DNA of 64,000 bases from contig NC_132925.1 of NCBI RefSeq assembly GCF_047675955.1, positions 71,925,622-71,989,621 of the forward strand. Reading direction: 5' to 3'. The notes under the pieces were generated by a model. It was not told the origin of the DNA. It saw only the letters and a program-made list of their open reading frames with translations, and searched no databases. Numbering within the stretch: the first letter of the stretch is position 1; every line of letters starts with the position of its first letter. Below are positions 1 through 11,914 of this stretch, piece by piece. This stretch comes from Chlorocebus sabaeus. Lineage: Eukaryota; Chordata; Mammalia; Primates; Cercopithecidae. Made by a program: the position numbers and the translations under genes.

Positions 1-122
1 TCCCCCTTGCATGTAAGTTCCCCAAGGGCAGGTATTTTTCTCTATGTTGACTAGAGATACTGCTTCTAATGGTCCTGGTGCATAGTAAGTACTCAATAAA
101 TACATGAAGAATGTTGAATGAA
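1..122 (+). repeat. L2 LINE 3' end fragment
   Basis: The pattern of a 'CCCCAAGGGCAGG' block followed by 'GTACTCAATAAATAC' and 'GTTGAATGAA' is the usual 3' end of an L2 LINE. Only the tail is inside the window. Family assignment is from memory of the consensus. Confidence 0.6.
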
Positions 123-242
123 GAAAGTTGAATCCTTAGGGAAGAAAGCAACTGGAGATTCTGGGAGAAACTTCAGAGAAGATCCTAAAATTCCAAAGCA
201 GCCAGGCCTTCTGGGGATAATCTAGTCTATACCTAAATTTTT

Positions 243-482
243 TATTAATGATAATAATAGCCAGGGCTTATTACTGAGTGCCAGGCACTGAGCTGAGCTC
301 TTTAGTTTCATTTCCTTATTGAATTATGTTGTTCTCCTTCTTATTCATATGAGGAGACAGGCGATCCAGGAAAGAAAGTAAGTAATCTTAGGTCACACAG
401 CTAGTGAATGGCCAAGCCACGATTCACACCCAGGTTTTTGACGCCAGTGCCTAGACTCCAAGTCTTTGATATACTGCCACTT
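243..482 (+). repeat. MIR SINE
   Basis: It shows the MIR core order: 'GCCAGGCACTGAGCTGAGC', then 'GGTCACACAGCTAGTGAATGG', then 'GATTCACACCCAGG'. It is a non-autonomous SINE of mammalian age and ends close to a second MIR in the same orientation. Confidence 0.75.
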
Positions 483-489
483 TTTATAG

Positions 490-625
490 TTCAGTAAACT
501 GAGACCTAAAAAGTGGAAGAGGATACCCTAGTTTGCACACCACAAAAGTAGCATGGAGAACTTAAACTTGACATTACTGGATTCTTAACTCAGTGTTCTT
601 GCTACAACACCAAGCTGCCTCTTAT
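490..625 (+). repeat. Second MIR-type fragment in tandem
   Basis: The segment begins with an 'AAACTGAGACCTAAAAAG' block and ends 'CAACACCAAGCTGCCTCT', which matches the MIR core and tail. The middle is diverged. It may be a separate insertion or an old duplication of the preceding copy. Confidence 0.45.
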
Positions 626-854
626 CACTAGTAAAACCAGGAATTTTAAAACTCCAGCTCTTCTCATAAAAATGTTTTCTCATCCTGATACTCTTCCCTT
701 TGGTACTTGGAAAGAAATCTGGTTGGTATCTTTAGAAAAAACCTTTTTAAAAATCAAAAAATTCTTTTGAGAAAAAGCAACATGTTTGATGACCAAAAGA
801 ATAAAGGCTTTTATTCACCTAGAAAAAGTTAACCTGCTTAAAATATTAATATAG

Positions 855-1030
855 TGTTTATATACTGCCTTTCTTCCAGGAACTGAAAGAATTTAATATA
901 GCTCATTAATTCTTAGACTATTTCTGTGAGAGAAGAGAACAAGCATCATTATCTATATTTTAATATGAGGAAACTGAAGCATAGAACCAACTGGAGAGTT
1001 GGGAAATAGAGCGAATTTGTATTCCAAGCC
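855..1030 (+). repeat. MIR SINE fragment
   Basis: Diverged MIR: 'GAGGAAACTGAAGCATAGA' followed by a remnant of the '...GGAAATAGAGCGAATTTGTATTCC' block. Confidence 0.5.
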
Positions 1031-1212
1031 AAATACGAAAGACATGATCATTAAGTCAAGCTACAGCTAGAATATTTGTTGAATGTGGATCATTTCTGTG
1101 AAGTACTTTGGCCTTTGTTGAGGTGCCTTGAGAAGACCATGGCATGATAGCTTTAATCAGTCAGTCCTATGATTAATAGAGCATTTTCTTGAAGTGACAA
1201 TTTTTAAAACAT

Positions 1213-1398
1213 GAGTCTCAAATTTGAGAATGTATCAGAATCGCCACGATGGAGAAAACACACATTGCTAAATCCCGTCCCCGAGGTTTCTGATTCACTC
1301 ACTCTGAGAAGTGGCTAAGAGTCTGCATTTCTCACAAGTCCCCAGGCCATGCTGCTGCTGGTGGTCCCTGAACATGCTTTGAGAACCACCCATCTACA
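1213..1398 (-). repeat. MER5A-type hAT-Charlie MITE
   Basis: Read on the minus strand it has the MER5A layout. The 'GAGAACCAC' end at about 1380-1389, 'GGTTTCTGATTCACTCACTC' and 'TTGAGAATGTATCAGAATCG' are all present in order. It is a non-autonomous hAT-type DNA transposon with no coding capacity. Confidence 0.7.
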
Positions 1399-1436
1399 GT
1401 GAGTCGCCATTGCAGATGGCCCTGCCGGAGGTCAGT

Positions 1437-1622
1437 ACACAGACTCTGCAATGAAAGCTGCCCAGGTTTGAATCCTGCTCTGCCACTTCCTAGCTAAATG
1501 ACCATTGATAATGCATACGATTCATTATTTTGTATTACAATTTCTTTTGAAAAAAAATCAGGTTTATGATCATTTTACACAGCATGCAGCAGATAGAAAG
1601 TGCTCAATAATTGTTAGCTACC
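1437..1622 (-). repeat. MIR SINE fragment
   Basis: The antisense MIR order is visible: 'GGTTTGAATCCTGCTCTGCC', 'ACTTCCTAGCTAAATGACC', and a 3' part 'GTGCTCAATAATTGTTAGC'. Confidence 0.6.
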
Positions 1623-1639
1623 CTCCGATTTTGTCATGA

Positions 1640-2200
1640 CTTAGGCTATAGGCTTAGAAACCTTGCCTGATGCTACAGAAGCCCTCATTAACAAGGTATC
1701 ATAAATTAGGAAATATCCCTCCCAAGAAGTTGGGCAGTCCCTAGGGAAATTAACATCAGGCAGAAATCTTAATTATGGGAATGATCATGAAATTTGCAAG
1801 GCCTGATACTTTGATCAACAGGGAATATTATTTTAGGGCATGAACTCACAAGGTTTCCTTTAAAAGTCCTGTTAGCAAGGGTAGGGACATGAACTTTGAT
1901 ATATTTCCAGAGAGTTAAGTACTGTAACAAATTATCAAATTTTAATGATGCTGGTGAAGATAACTATGTTTGATGGAGGTGTATCCAGAAATACTTAGTC
2001 TGAATTCTAATGAAAGAGATTTTCCTCCATTCCTAGGTTGCATTTGTTCCCCGCTCAGAAGAAAGGATTCTGTGTGTGTGCTAAATGATAATAGTATGTC
2101 AGAAATTTTACCCAAGTTTAACAATTCTTCCAGAGAAATAGAGGATTTATTCTCCATACTTAAATCAAATCACCAACAGAATGTAACAGAAATGATGATG
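1640..2200. other. No recognised feature
   Basis: AT-rich DNA in which I recognise no repeat or gene. Short open frames near 1942-2212 on both strands have no recognisable domain and overlap each other. Confidence 0.5.
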
Positions 2201-2204
2201 TGCC

Positions 2205-2545
2205 TGTCTTAAGAATGTATAGCAGCCTCTGCTTTTGCACTCTGGGGAAGGCCAGCTACCATGTAAGATCTGAATATCCTAAAACTGCCAGGCTGTGCTA
2301 AGTCCAACCTAATTGCGTGAACTAAGTCCCAGATCAGGAGCTCCAGTCAATACCCCAGCCAACAGGCAGCTCTGATTTCCCTGCCATGTGGCTGAGGCTA
2401 TCTTGGAAGCAGATTCTCCAGCCTTCATCAAGCTGCCCCAGCTGATGCAGTTTGGGACGAAATAAATAAAATGCTTATTTTCTTAAGCCCCCTAGTCCAG
2501 TGTGGCTTCATTCATGAAGTAGCAACAGATAACCAGAATAGCTAA
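2205..2545 (+). repeat. MLT1-like MaLR LTR
   Basis: The 3' half carries 'TGGAAGCAGATTCTCCAGCC', an AATAAATAAA polyadenylation region followed by 'CTTAAGCC', and an end 'AGCAACAGATAACCAGAATAG'. These resemble the R/U5 end of MLT1 LTRs. The 5' boundary is uncertain. Confidence 0.5.
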
Positions 2546-3600
2546 CTTAAAGAATAGCCCAGTGCTGTTTACTATAGGCACTGTGCATAAAAGTTCATCT
2601 TGATACAGCCCTAACCAGCCCACAGTGATTTCTTGGTGCTTTGTAATACATATCGATTCCAAATAAACAATTATGCATATGTTATTTGATACCAGTTACT
2701 AATAACAATTTTTTTTACTATTCTGTTCACAACTTTTTGATTTTTATATCAAGGAAGAAGGCCAAGGGAAATTCTCTTTCTTGATCTTGACTGTGACAGT
2801 CTAATGATCTAGACCTAACATTTCATTACTTCTCATGTTCATTTTTTATCATTAAAAAATCAGGAAAAAAAGCCAACTGGTCAAAAGTACAAAGGTGATG
2901 ACTTAATTGACCAGATGGTTTCATGTGTATTTAAAACTGCATGCACCCCAGTGCATTTGGAGTCTGATGATAAAAAGATACTGACTGCACAGTGACACTT
3001 CCAATCCTCCAGCCTTACATAGCCTGCCTTGGTAGAACCACACATTTCTGTAGGTGATGGGGACCACTGTGCACAGTCAAAATATCTAAGTTTTGTCATT
3101 GCCCTTCACTTTTACCACTGCACTTTCCAAAATGAGAGAATACACACAAAATCCAAATGTATAGATGAGCAAATTGCTGCTGCATAAATCTTTCATAAGA
3201 TCTAATTTTGTTCTATTTTAAGCCCTGAATAAAAACTCATGCATATCCAGTTGTAACAGCCTGAGACTTCTCTTAAAAGAGAGCTAATTCTCAATGGAAC
3301 CATTTCTCCAGATTTCACATTCCCTCTAAATCTTTCTTTTCCCCCAGAGAATAGCAGGTGGTTACATCAACGGTTTGCTATACTAAAGAGACTAGAATAT
3401 GTATGAAGCTTGTGTGTTTATTTTTGCAACCGTGGGGCTTTCCAAAACTTCTGCAAACAGGTACTTTAACCTCATGAAAGGTTTCATGGGAATTGAATAC
3501 AGAGAGACATACACCTACAAAAGAAATGAATTGTACTATTTGCATAGTACATTTGTCTTCTGCTGCCTACAGGGAGGAAGGAAGGTAAGCACTCTGGGAA
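2546..3600. other. No recognised feature
   Basis: Non-coding sequence with short homopolymers. I could not assign a repeat family and found no coding signature. Confidence 0.4.
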
Positions 3601-3607
3601 GAGAATT

Positions 3608-3762
3608 GTGCTTAGACTGCAGTTAATTCCATGGCTTCCTGGCAAGTTATTGCATGTTGGAAGCTCAGTATTCCCATCTATACAAGAGAATAGAAATGTC
3701 TCCCCATGAATGAAGCAAAATAAATGAGGTGTTTGGAAAAGCACATTGATATAAACTCTACA
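3608..3762 (-). repeat. Possible MIR fragment
   Basis: 'GGCAAGTTATTGCATGTTGGAAGCTCAGTATTCCCATCTATACAAGAGAATAG' (described by position 3641-3692) looks like a diverged antisense MIR core. Weak call. Confidence 0.35.
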
Positions 3763-3782
3763 CAGGCAAAGAACTATCATAA

Positions 3783-3785
3783 TGA

Positions 3786-3822
<37 letters not shown>

Positions 3823-3823
3823 G
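3783..3823. repeat. (ATT)n microsatellite
   Basis: An almost perfect run of about twelve ATT units. It is likely to be polymorphic in length. Confidence 0.95.
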
Positions 3824-3959
3824 TCTTAATTACCTCTAAATATTAAGAATCATTATCATTGTTGGTTATCTGTTTGCACTCTTTGAAAGATTATCTTTAC
3901 TACAGTAGTAGTTCTAGACCTTACACAAGTTAATTTTTCATCCCTAAGGATCTCTTTTT

Positions 3960-4380
3960 TCCTCACCCAATATGGTGGAGATGTGAAGATTACACAAAAT
4001 AACCTTGGAGTGCATCATCACCACTTTAGCACTCTATCCCGGGAGCCAATGCTGATTCAAGACCTTGAGTGCTTCAACCAGGGTTTCACCACCACAGGAG
4101 ATTCCCCCAGTTTTATTCTTCTGCATCTGGCTCCCAGAATGAGGCAGCTGCTGTCAATACCCCGCCCACCTCATATCTTCTCAGCACAGATCTGAGCTGA
4201 CCTGCCATCAACATGCCATCATCTTCCCTCTCTGTCTTTCTACTTTGCCACCTGAAGACTTTCTTTATGTACCCAAGAGCTCCACTAGCCTGTGTGCTGG
4301 GAAAAATCTCAACCAATGATGAATGGAAGTTGGTGAATAAATAGCCCCGCTTCTCACTGCAGCACTTCTACCATGCTTTC
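3960..4380. other. Unclassified segment, possibly LTR-derived
   Basis: The segment is somewhat more GC-rich than its surroundings and contains 'GGTGAATAAATAGCCCCGC', which resembles the polyadenylation end of an old LTR. I could not name a family, and the open frames on both strands here have no recognisable domain. Confidence 0.25.
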
Positions 4381-5814
4381 CAGAAGATTTTTGATGATTC
4401 TCAGGAAGATCAAGACCCACCTGTCTACAGCAGTAACCCACTCATTAACATTCCTTTTAACAGGCTTTGCTCTCTCCCCTCCTTCACCTTCCCCATTCCT
4501 TCACTTGAGCTTCCTGGTTGACTTCCAAAACAAACACATGAGCCAAAGACCTTATTTCAAGGTTTGCTAGCGGGAGATCCTAACTAAGTCACCAAAGTCT
4601 GGGATGGATGTGCCTGACTTGCCAAGCCTATCATTAGCCCTTGTCCTGACTGTACAACAGCCCTTGCCAGGATAAGTGAGTGCCTGGCATTTTCAGCTTC
4701 TATAGTGACAGTAATTACATAAGCTCTGTCTCTGTGGGATCTTTATTTTCTATGTTCTTCAAATATCAAAATATTTTTAGATACATACAATAAAAATTAT
4801 AAATATCTGCTACTCAATATTTCTTTTATCAAGAGAAGGAAGCACACCTAGCTTTGTATTTCTCTGGCATGTAAATATGTTGTAAAAATTCAAACATCAT
4901 CTCTGTCTCTACTGCATGGTTCTCAAAATCTGTTTATGAGCCCTCATCGTCCCTGAGCTCCCCATGAGACTTCTGGGGCTTTCTTATCTGATGTTACATT
5001 CAACCAGCAGGTCCACTCTTTGATAATCCAAAGACTAGAAGGGAAATTGAGACACTGTCTTTAGCTCTCAACTAGACCACAATCTAGTTAAGAAGACGAT
5101 CATTTGCATAAATAATTCTGATTTAAGATGAACTCTGGCTAATGCTGCAATGGAAGTACAAAAAACAGGATACTGGGGAAAGGAAGGATTCATTTCCAAA
5201 GAGGGAATCAGGAAAAGATTGGGCATTTAGCCATTTACAGACTGAATGCCATCTCTCAGACGAGGGCAACATGGCCATTTAAAGCATAGCACTAATCTGA
5301 AAACGTGCAAAAGTTGCCTTTGGCCCTGTGAGCAATCTGTAGCTACAAGAGTGCTCCTGTGAGTGACATGGTGTGTTATAGATTTACAGGGAACTCCTCT
5401 AGGGAACTGCATCTAGCAGTTATCCAAGTATGTACCTAAGTAAGCACAAGGTCAAGACCAGCTCAAGTAGGGAAGATGACTACGTACTTGACACAACATT
5501 GAGACTCTGGCAGGACAGGGAATTTGTTCAGGAGATTTGCACTCACGGTCATATCCCATGAATCTCCTTCATGTTTGGGGAGAATCGGCTGTTTATTGGC
5601 AATGGCAGGGCTGGTCCATGTTGGTTGGCAACGTTTTCTCTTTTTTAGTAGCCATAGCTTACAACTGAGATATCAGGAGCTGGTTACACATAATGCTTTG
5701 GCAACTCTTGTACAGCACTGTACAAATGTCATATGTTAGCACTTCTGTAATTGTCATATTTCAATTTATATCTAATTCTAATATATAACATAATATTCAA
5801 TATCTATGTGAGAG
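4381..5814. other. No recognised feature
   Basis: Apparently single-copy AT-rich DNA. I see no repeat family, RNA gene or exon-like signal. Confidence 0.4.
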
Positions 5815-6665
5815 TTTGATGGCTTTGGAGGCAAGGAACAGAAAACCCATCTCAAACCAACTTAAACAATAAGGAAATTTTTACTGCCTTACATATCTGA
5901 AAATTCTAGAGATAGGCAAGACTAATCAAGACCTGAACTCAGTTTCTTTGTGATTCTCTTGGCTGTCTCTCTTCTCTCTTAGCTTCATTCTTGAGCTGGT
6001 AGTAAGAAAGCTGCCATAGTTCTACCATGGTGATGTCCTTGGTGGAGAGAAGCCATGTTTTCCAGTGGCTTTCATTTTTCCAAATGCTCCCTGTAAACAT
6101 TGTGTCTTGTCTCCTTCTCCTGGACTGAGATGCACACTCTTTCCTGAGTCAATTCTTCCGTACAGCAATGGTTGGTTGTCCTCGATTCCTATACCAGTTA
6201 CTGTCAAGGAGACAGGAAACAAATCAGACCCATCCTGAAGCTGGGGACAGGCTTCCCTCCTCTGAAGCATTTGTTGCTGATATGGTTTGGCTGTGTCCCC
6301 ACCCAAATCTCATTTTGAATTGTAGCTCCCACAATTCCCACTTGTTGTGGGAGGCACCCAGTGGGAGATAACTGAATCATGGGAGCTATTTCCCCCATAC
6401 TGTTATTGTGGTAGTGAATAAGTCTCATGAGATCTGATGGTTTTATAAGGTGAAACCCCTTTCATTTGGTTCTCATTCTCTCTTGCCTACCTTTCGCTTT
6501 CCGCCATGATTGTGAGGCCTCCCTGGCCATGTAGAACTGTGAGTTCATTAAACCTCTTTCCTTTATAAATTATCCAGTCTCAGGTATGTCTGTATCAGCA
6601 GTGTGAAAACAGGCTAATACAGTTGCCACAAGGGGGAAATCTAAATGCCCAGAGTAAGTCGGGAA
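5815..6665 (-). repeat. Old interspersed repeat interrupted by a THE1 LTR
   Basis: The 'CAACTTAAACAATAAGGAAA' block at about 5860-5880 and the following several hundred bases resemble a common old mammalian repeat read antisense. I cannot name it reliably. It appears to resume after the solo LTR at 6622-6665, so the LTR landed inside it. Confidence 0.4.
6278..6621 (+). mobile_element. THE1/MST-type MaLR solo LTR
   Basis: Starts 'TGATATGGTTTGGCTGTG' and ends 'GTGAAAACAGGCTAATACA', the termini of THE1/MST LTRs, and the 344-base length fits THE1. The 5-base sequence GTTGC precedes the LTR (6273-6277) and follows it (6622-6626), a perfect target-site duplication of ERVL/MaLR size. No internal region remains, so it arose by LTR-LTR recombination. 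Confidence 0.9.
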
Positions 6666-7249
6666 GGAACGAGTGAATTACAAACTACATCCACCACGTT
6701 AGTGAAGATTAAATGGCTTAAGACAGGTAGAGCACTTGGATAATAACTGTGATATGGAAAAATGCTTAAATAATATTAACTGCTCTTTTTGGAATGTTAA
6801 AATTACTAACTGACCCATTTTTCTAAATAAAATTCTAGAAATTCAGGCAAAGAAAAATTGGTGTCTAATAAAAAAAATTATATAAACTATTTTATAGATT
6901 TTTTTACTTGCCCAATGATTAGGTATTATATATTTTCTGGTAGAATTTTAGTCAATCAATATGCTTTAATATCTGCACCATGAAAGACACAATTACAAAT
7001 GCTACATGAGACGTTAAGTGTAAAAATATAGCTTCTTCTAGGCACTTGGAAGCTAACACAAAACATACATACAATATTAGTGTACAATAACAACACTCGA
7101 AACAATATTGAATAATAAGTGAAATGCTAATATGTATATGTAATATTAATATGTATATATAATCTATATAAAAATAGAAATATTGAAGAACTGTTTCAGT
7201 ACTATAGGATTTAAGAACCTGGTCCTTAATGCCATGGAACATATGGTTT
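6666..7249. other. No recognised feature; AT-rich
   Basis: Contains a TA-rich stretch around 7120-7170 ('ATATGTATATGTAATATTAA' type). I recognise no gene or repeat family. Confidence 0.4.
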
Positions 7250-7438
7250 GAATTCTTGCCCTAACATTGGCATCTGAGTGATATTGAGAAACTTGTTAAT
7301 CCTTCCCTAGCTTTACTCTTCTGTACCTATCTCATTGGACTATCTTAAGGGTTAAATTAAATAAACTGATGCAAATAATTGTTGTCACTGCATCTGGCAC
7401 ATATTACATGCTCCAAAAACATCAGCTACCCTTAGAAT
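7250..7438 (-). repeat. MIR SINE
   Basis: The antisense MIR order is clear: 'GAGAAACTTGTTAATCC', 'GGGTTAAATTAAATAA', 'CATCTGGCACATATTACATG', then 'ATCAGCTACC'. Confidence 0.65.
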
Positions 7439-7799
7439 CACCATCCTCATAATGAGTCAGGTTTATAAATTTGATCTCAGTTTTAAAGGAAGTGTATGAA
7501 GCTGAAAGGTAAAAATAAATAAATAAATAAGAGATAGCTGACCATGTAATCACAAGTCACACTTGGGAACTTAGGGAACAGCCAAATAGGGGCAGAAGAA
7601 GACTTCAAGTAATAACAGGTCATATTTATACAACATCATCTCACTGAATCCTCACCCTTTTTAAATTGAAGAAAGAACAGTACCTAAGGTATTGAAGGTG
7701 CCACATGAATAACTGTTGAATGGGTGATGATGGAACAAAAATAAAATAGTTAATAAAATGACTTGCTTTTGGTGTTTGACTGGTAAACAGCAAGGATGA

Positions 7800-7938
7800 A
7801 ACTCCGGAGGCTGAGGCAGGAGAATGGCGTAAACCCGGGAGGAGGAGCTTGCGGTGAGCAGAGATCTGGCCACTGCACTCCAGCCTGGGTGACAGAGCCA
7901 GACTCCGTCTCAAAAAAAAAAAAAAAAAAAAAAAAAAA
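7800..7938 (+). mobile_element. 5'-truncated AluY-like element (right monomer only)
   Basis: Begins inside the right Alu monomer ('CTCCGGAGGCTGAGGCAGG') and runs through 'GGAGCTTGCGGTGAGCAGAG' to 'CTCCGTCTC' and a long A-tail (about 7911-7938). The 'GAATGGCGTAAACCCGGGAG' and 'GGAGCTTG' features favour AluY. The left monomer is absent. No convincing target duplication was found, so 5' truncation at insertion or later deletion cannot be told apart. Confidence 0.9.
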
Positions 7939-8114
7939 GAAATTAGAAAAGAACCCAGGTATTCTAATTCCTGATCTCTTTTTAATGTTTCCTACGATAC
8001 TCAACTCCCTCCATGTAAAGAATTAAGAGAGAGAAGTTTGGTAAAAAGCATCTCTAGGGAATGTAATATCCTGAAGCTCAGGTGCACCCCTAAGAAACAA
8101 ATCCATTACGTTCT

Positions 8115-8312
8115 CAGAGTTAGCACAGTGTGGAGGAAAGCACACTGGTCAGGTGAAAGCCTCAATTTTTCCTCCACAACTCTGTGACCTTGAACAAATT
8201 ACTTACCTTCTCTGTATCTCATTTCCGTCATCGATAAAAGGGTGTAAAATACTCATTCTCTTCTCCTAGAATTGTAAAGATTCAGTGCAGCAATGCATGG
8301 AGGGCCTTTTAG
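8115..8312 (-). repeat. MIR SINE
   Basis: 'CAACTCTGTGACCTTGAACA', 'AATTACTTACCTTCTCTG' and 'ATTTCCGTCATCGATAAAAG' appear in antisense MIR order. Confidence 0.65.
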
Positions 8313-8554
8313 GACACTGCTGGTTTTTCTTTGGGTTCTCCCCACTCTATATTTAAATCTATGCAATTCACAGCTCTGTTCTCCCTTTGTCAGAGACTTT
8401 GATGTTTGCTTTTCCAGCTCTAGGAACTACGTATTCACAAAGAAGGGATGGCAGGGATTGCTGTTCCACTGAAACTCCTGCAGGGAGACAATCACCTCCC
8501 TCATCACACACAGCATTCAAACTAGAGAAAATGGCTGCAATTTCATTTCCATGA

Positions 8555-8760
8555 GTCTGACACTCAGGACTGGCCTGAGTATCAATGCCCACATATTAAT
8601 AATTTGTGGGGTCCAGTGCAAAATGAAAATGTGGAGCTTCTTATTTCAAACCTATTAAGAATTTCAAGACAGGAACAGCAGAGCGTTAAACAAGGTATGG
8701 GACCCTTTTAAGCTCATGCACAGGTTGCACACTCTAAAGCCCGTCCTGCTGATACTTTAA
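8555..8760. repeat. Possible hAT-type MITE
   Basis: 'GTGCAAAATGAAAATG', 'AAGAATTTCAAGACAGGAAC' and 'AGCAGAGCGTTAAACAAGG' recall a known small DNA-transposon family. Imperfect terminal inverted repeats are suggested ('CAGGACTGGCCTGAG' against 'AAGCCCGTCCTGCTG'). Family name not assigned. Confidence 0.4.
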
Positions 8761-8919
8761 GCACCCTCCTTCCCGTATACCTTTAGGGCGGAGGTATATA
8801 CAATGGAGATTCCGTTGCTATAACTTATCCACCTATGTAGTCAGCCTTTTGCTACTTTTGTCCCAAATGCCTGACTGTAAGTGTTCCTCCTTCCTTTGAT
8901 CTTTGCGTTAAATTTACTT

Positions 8920-9124
8920 AGAACTCTGAAATCCAACTACCTAGATTCACGTTTGCATTCCACCCCTTACCAACCTGTATGACATGGGCATATTACTTAA
9001 CTTCTCTTTACCTTTATTTTACTGCGTAGTGTAAAAATCCTGAAAATTGAGGATAATGATAATAGTAACCTTATAGACCTGTGGATTAAATGAGCTAATA
9101 ATATAAAGTTTATGAATAGCATCT
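8920..9124 (-). repeat. MIR SINE
   Basis: Antisense MIR: 'GCATATTACTTAACTTCTC', 'GAGGATAATGATAATAGTAA', and 'GATTAAATGAGCTAATAA' in order. Confidence 0.65.
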
Positions 9125-9128
9125 AATG

Positions 9129-9292
9129 CAGTGGTTCTCAACCATGGCTGCAAATTGAAACCTCTTGGAGAGCTGTTTAAAACTTCCATGTTGCTGGGTC
9201 CCCACTCACAACCAATTGGATCAGAGTGTTTATGGGTGAGGCCAGAATATTGGTAGTTTTAAAAAGCTCTCGAGGAGATCTGAGTGATCAAG
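9129..9292 (+). repeat. MER5-like hAT MITE
   Basis: Begins 'CAGTGGTTCTCAACCATGG', the typical hAT-Charlie MITE terminus, and carries 'GGGTCCCCACTCACAACCAA' and 'GGATCAGAGTG' internally. The far end is diverged. Confidence 0.55.
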
Positions 9293-10930
9293 AGAGTAGA
9301 GGACAAAACTAGTCTTGTGCATGGCAAGTATTCAATACAGTGTTGGCTAGTTAATACACAGTGTAGCTAAACAAAGAAGTAACATGTTCTGCATTTCAGT
9401 TCTTCCCTTGGATCTACTCTGCATCTGGCTTCTTTCTCTCACTCCCATCTGCTTTTATCCAACGTGTACCTGAAAGCAATGTAAATCAAAACCGAAGATG
9501 TCTTAAGGTGTTCCCACTGAGACGAAGGTGCCTTTGAATACAGGTCTCCCCATTAACCTCGAGATGAGAGGGGGAAATGTCAACTTCTCTAACAGGGATC
9601 TTTCTTTTGATATCAAGGTGGGCTGTATTCCAAAAGCTTGGCACACAGGGGGCATTAGGGGACAGGGAGGACTTCAGTCAAGTCACCAGAGATCCTTAAA
9701 TAATGCAAAGCAGAGAAGCAAGGCAGTGATGAGAATGTTAATTTCTTGAGCTCATATTTCTCTCCCATCAGTATGGATAATCATCTTTTGAAAATGTCCT
9801 TTTGTCATATTTATGATGGTGACACATCCATTATGAATACAGTAGCTCATTTGCAACATGACCTGACAAATATTGAACGTTCTAGACTACATTTAATTCC
9901 ACAGTAACTAAAATCATTTGTGTTTCTTTGTAACCAGAAAGGGTTCAGATTATATAAAGCTTAAAATAGGAAGGACTTTATGACTCGTCCTTCACAATCA
10001 GTCCAACAACCAGGACGTGGCCTGGGGTTGAGATAAGAGCTGTAGGAGTGGAGCCAATTTGACCTCAAGATCAAGAGGATTTCAATTTCAAGCTGAGGTT
10101 CAGGGACACATTTTTGGAGGGAAGCTGGATGAACTAGTGACAAATGGCTTGCTAAGTAAAAGTCAATGACCATCTCTTCCAGCTAGGTCAAGGAGTCAGT
10201 TTACAAACCCAAGGTCTCTGAAACTCAGACCATAAAATCTACTTGGGGAGAATCTCAGAGGCCCAAATTCCAACATCCAGTTGTTGAATAATTGCTACAT
10301 TTGCTGTGATTCTGAGTCTAAGAGAAAGGAGGAAATCCTGCCTGAAAGCTATTTATGTTCTAGTTGGATTCCCAATTCCTAAACACCTGAGAAAGAAACT
10401 CCTAAAAGGTATTACAAAATAACATAAGTTTAGATGGCAAAAGAAGCATTATAGTCAGGACAATGTTTTCAATGAATTTTGCAATCATGGTGAGTCCTGA
10501 AGTTCGCTGTGTAGGTTAAAAGAAAGATTTCTTTTTTGAAGAACAGAAGAGAATAAACTGAACTAGTCTAAATCATAGTGATTTTCTTTTAGTTAAGTAA
10601 ATTGTTAGGATTAAGTACTGTTTCCTAAAAGTTTTGTTTCATTTATATATGCTTATATATGTGCATCTTAGTTTATGATGAAATGGAATTCTGCTATCGT
10701 ATTCAAGGTCCAAAAAGAATGAAATTCACCATTATTAGGGGACAGAGTCTCCTCAGGGTCCTTAGGGCAGAATTTACAAATTGATGGTTCACAGGATACA
10801 TATAGCCCATTAGCAGTGGGTCGATTGGAAATTTTATTGTTGTTGTTTTATGGTTCACAAAATGAGGTTTTGAAAAAATAAGAGTAAGTGGTTAGCAGTT
10901 AAAAGCCAGGAGGTTTCATATTTTAAAAAC
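9293..10930. other. No recognised feature
   Basis: Apparently single-copy DNA with short open frames on both strands (for example 9528-9749 and 9961-10173) that show no recognisable domain or codon pattern. Confidence 0.4.
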
Positions 10931-10939
10931 ACAGATTTT

Positions 10940-11252
10940 AGCTGGGTACGATGGCTCATGCCTGTAATTCCAGCACTCTGGGAGTCCGAGGCGGGTGGAT
11001 CACCTGAGGTCAGGCGTTCAAGACCAGCCTGACCAACAAGGTGAAACCCCGTCTCCACTGAAAATACCAAAATTAGCTGGGTGTAGTGGCAGGCGCCTGT
11101 AGTCCCAGCTACTCGGGAGGCTGAGATAGGAGAATTGCTTGAACCTGGGAGGCAGAGGTTGCAGTGAGCCAAGAGCGCGCCACTGCACTCCAGCCTGGGC
11201 AACAGAGTGAGGCTCTATCTCAAAAATAAAAAATAAAAATAAAAATAAAAAA
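10940..11252 (+). mobile_element. Full-length Alu (AluS-like)
   Basis: Both monomers are present, from 'GCTGGGTACGATGGCTCATG' to 'CAGAGTGAGGCTCTATCTC' plus an AAAAT-rich tail. The duplication ACAGATTT lies at 10931-10938 and 11253-11260. 'CACCTGAGGTCAGGCGTTC' favours AluS over AluY. It has no coding function. The antisense open frame across it is a shadow. Confidence 0.92.
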
Positions 11253-11559
11253 ACAGATTTCTAGCTTTTCTTCAAATACCAGAACATTTGGAAATAATGA
11301 GCCTGTATACCCACAGACCAGGAGTGCCCAAACTTTCTTCTGAAAAAGGAAAAGTCTGATGGGTAAATCATGTGGATCGATTCCCACATTATTCTTTATC
11401 CCTGTATCTTTTGGCTTGACAATGATTGGGACCTGGTAGGTGCTCTTGCCCCAGCCTACATTTTTGACCTTGTTGCTCACCCACCTTCTGTTGCAGTCAA
11501 ACTGAAGAGCTAAAGTATCCAAGAATAGTTCTGGCAATCCTCTAAATGTGTAACACACT

Positions 11560-11896
11560 CTCTTTACCTCAGACCCTCCGCTGGTTGAAACCTTTGCCAA
11601 AGCCCAGTCCAAACATACAGACCTTCCAAAAAGCTTTTCTGAATCTTGTATCTCCTGATAGTTTCCATCCCTGAATCCCCCTAGTATATTCTCTACTGCC
11701 CTTGACATACTCTATAATTCTGTACTCTATAATTCCCTAAAATATGTCATTCTTATTTTTCATCATCTGTCTTCTTGCGTAGGTCATGAGCTCCCTGAAT
11801 GCAGGAACCATATCACATTTGTCTCTACTTTACCATCCCATTGTCTAGGCCAGTGAATTGTGTATAGCAGATACTCAATAATTGCTTGATGAATTG
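11560..11896 (+). repeat. L2 LINE 3' end
   Basis: 'GTCATGAGCTCCCTGAATGC', 'AGGAACCATATCAC' and 'GCAGATACTCAATAATTGC' then 'TTGATGAATTG' match the L2 3' terminus. The 162-codon antisense frame at 11220-11708 overlaps it and is not considered real. Confidence 0.6.
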
Positions 11897-11914
11897 CATT
11901 ACAAAAGATTTCAG

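Noticed and set aside
11220..11708. 162-codon minus-strand open frame
   Set aside because: It overlaps an Alu tail and an L2 3' end on the opposite strand, ends in a Phe/Ile run coded by the Alu tail and has no domain.
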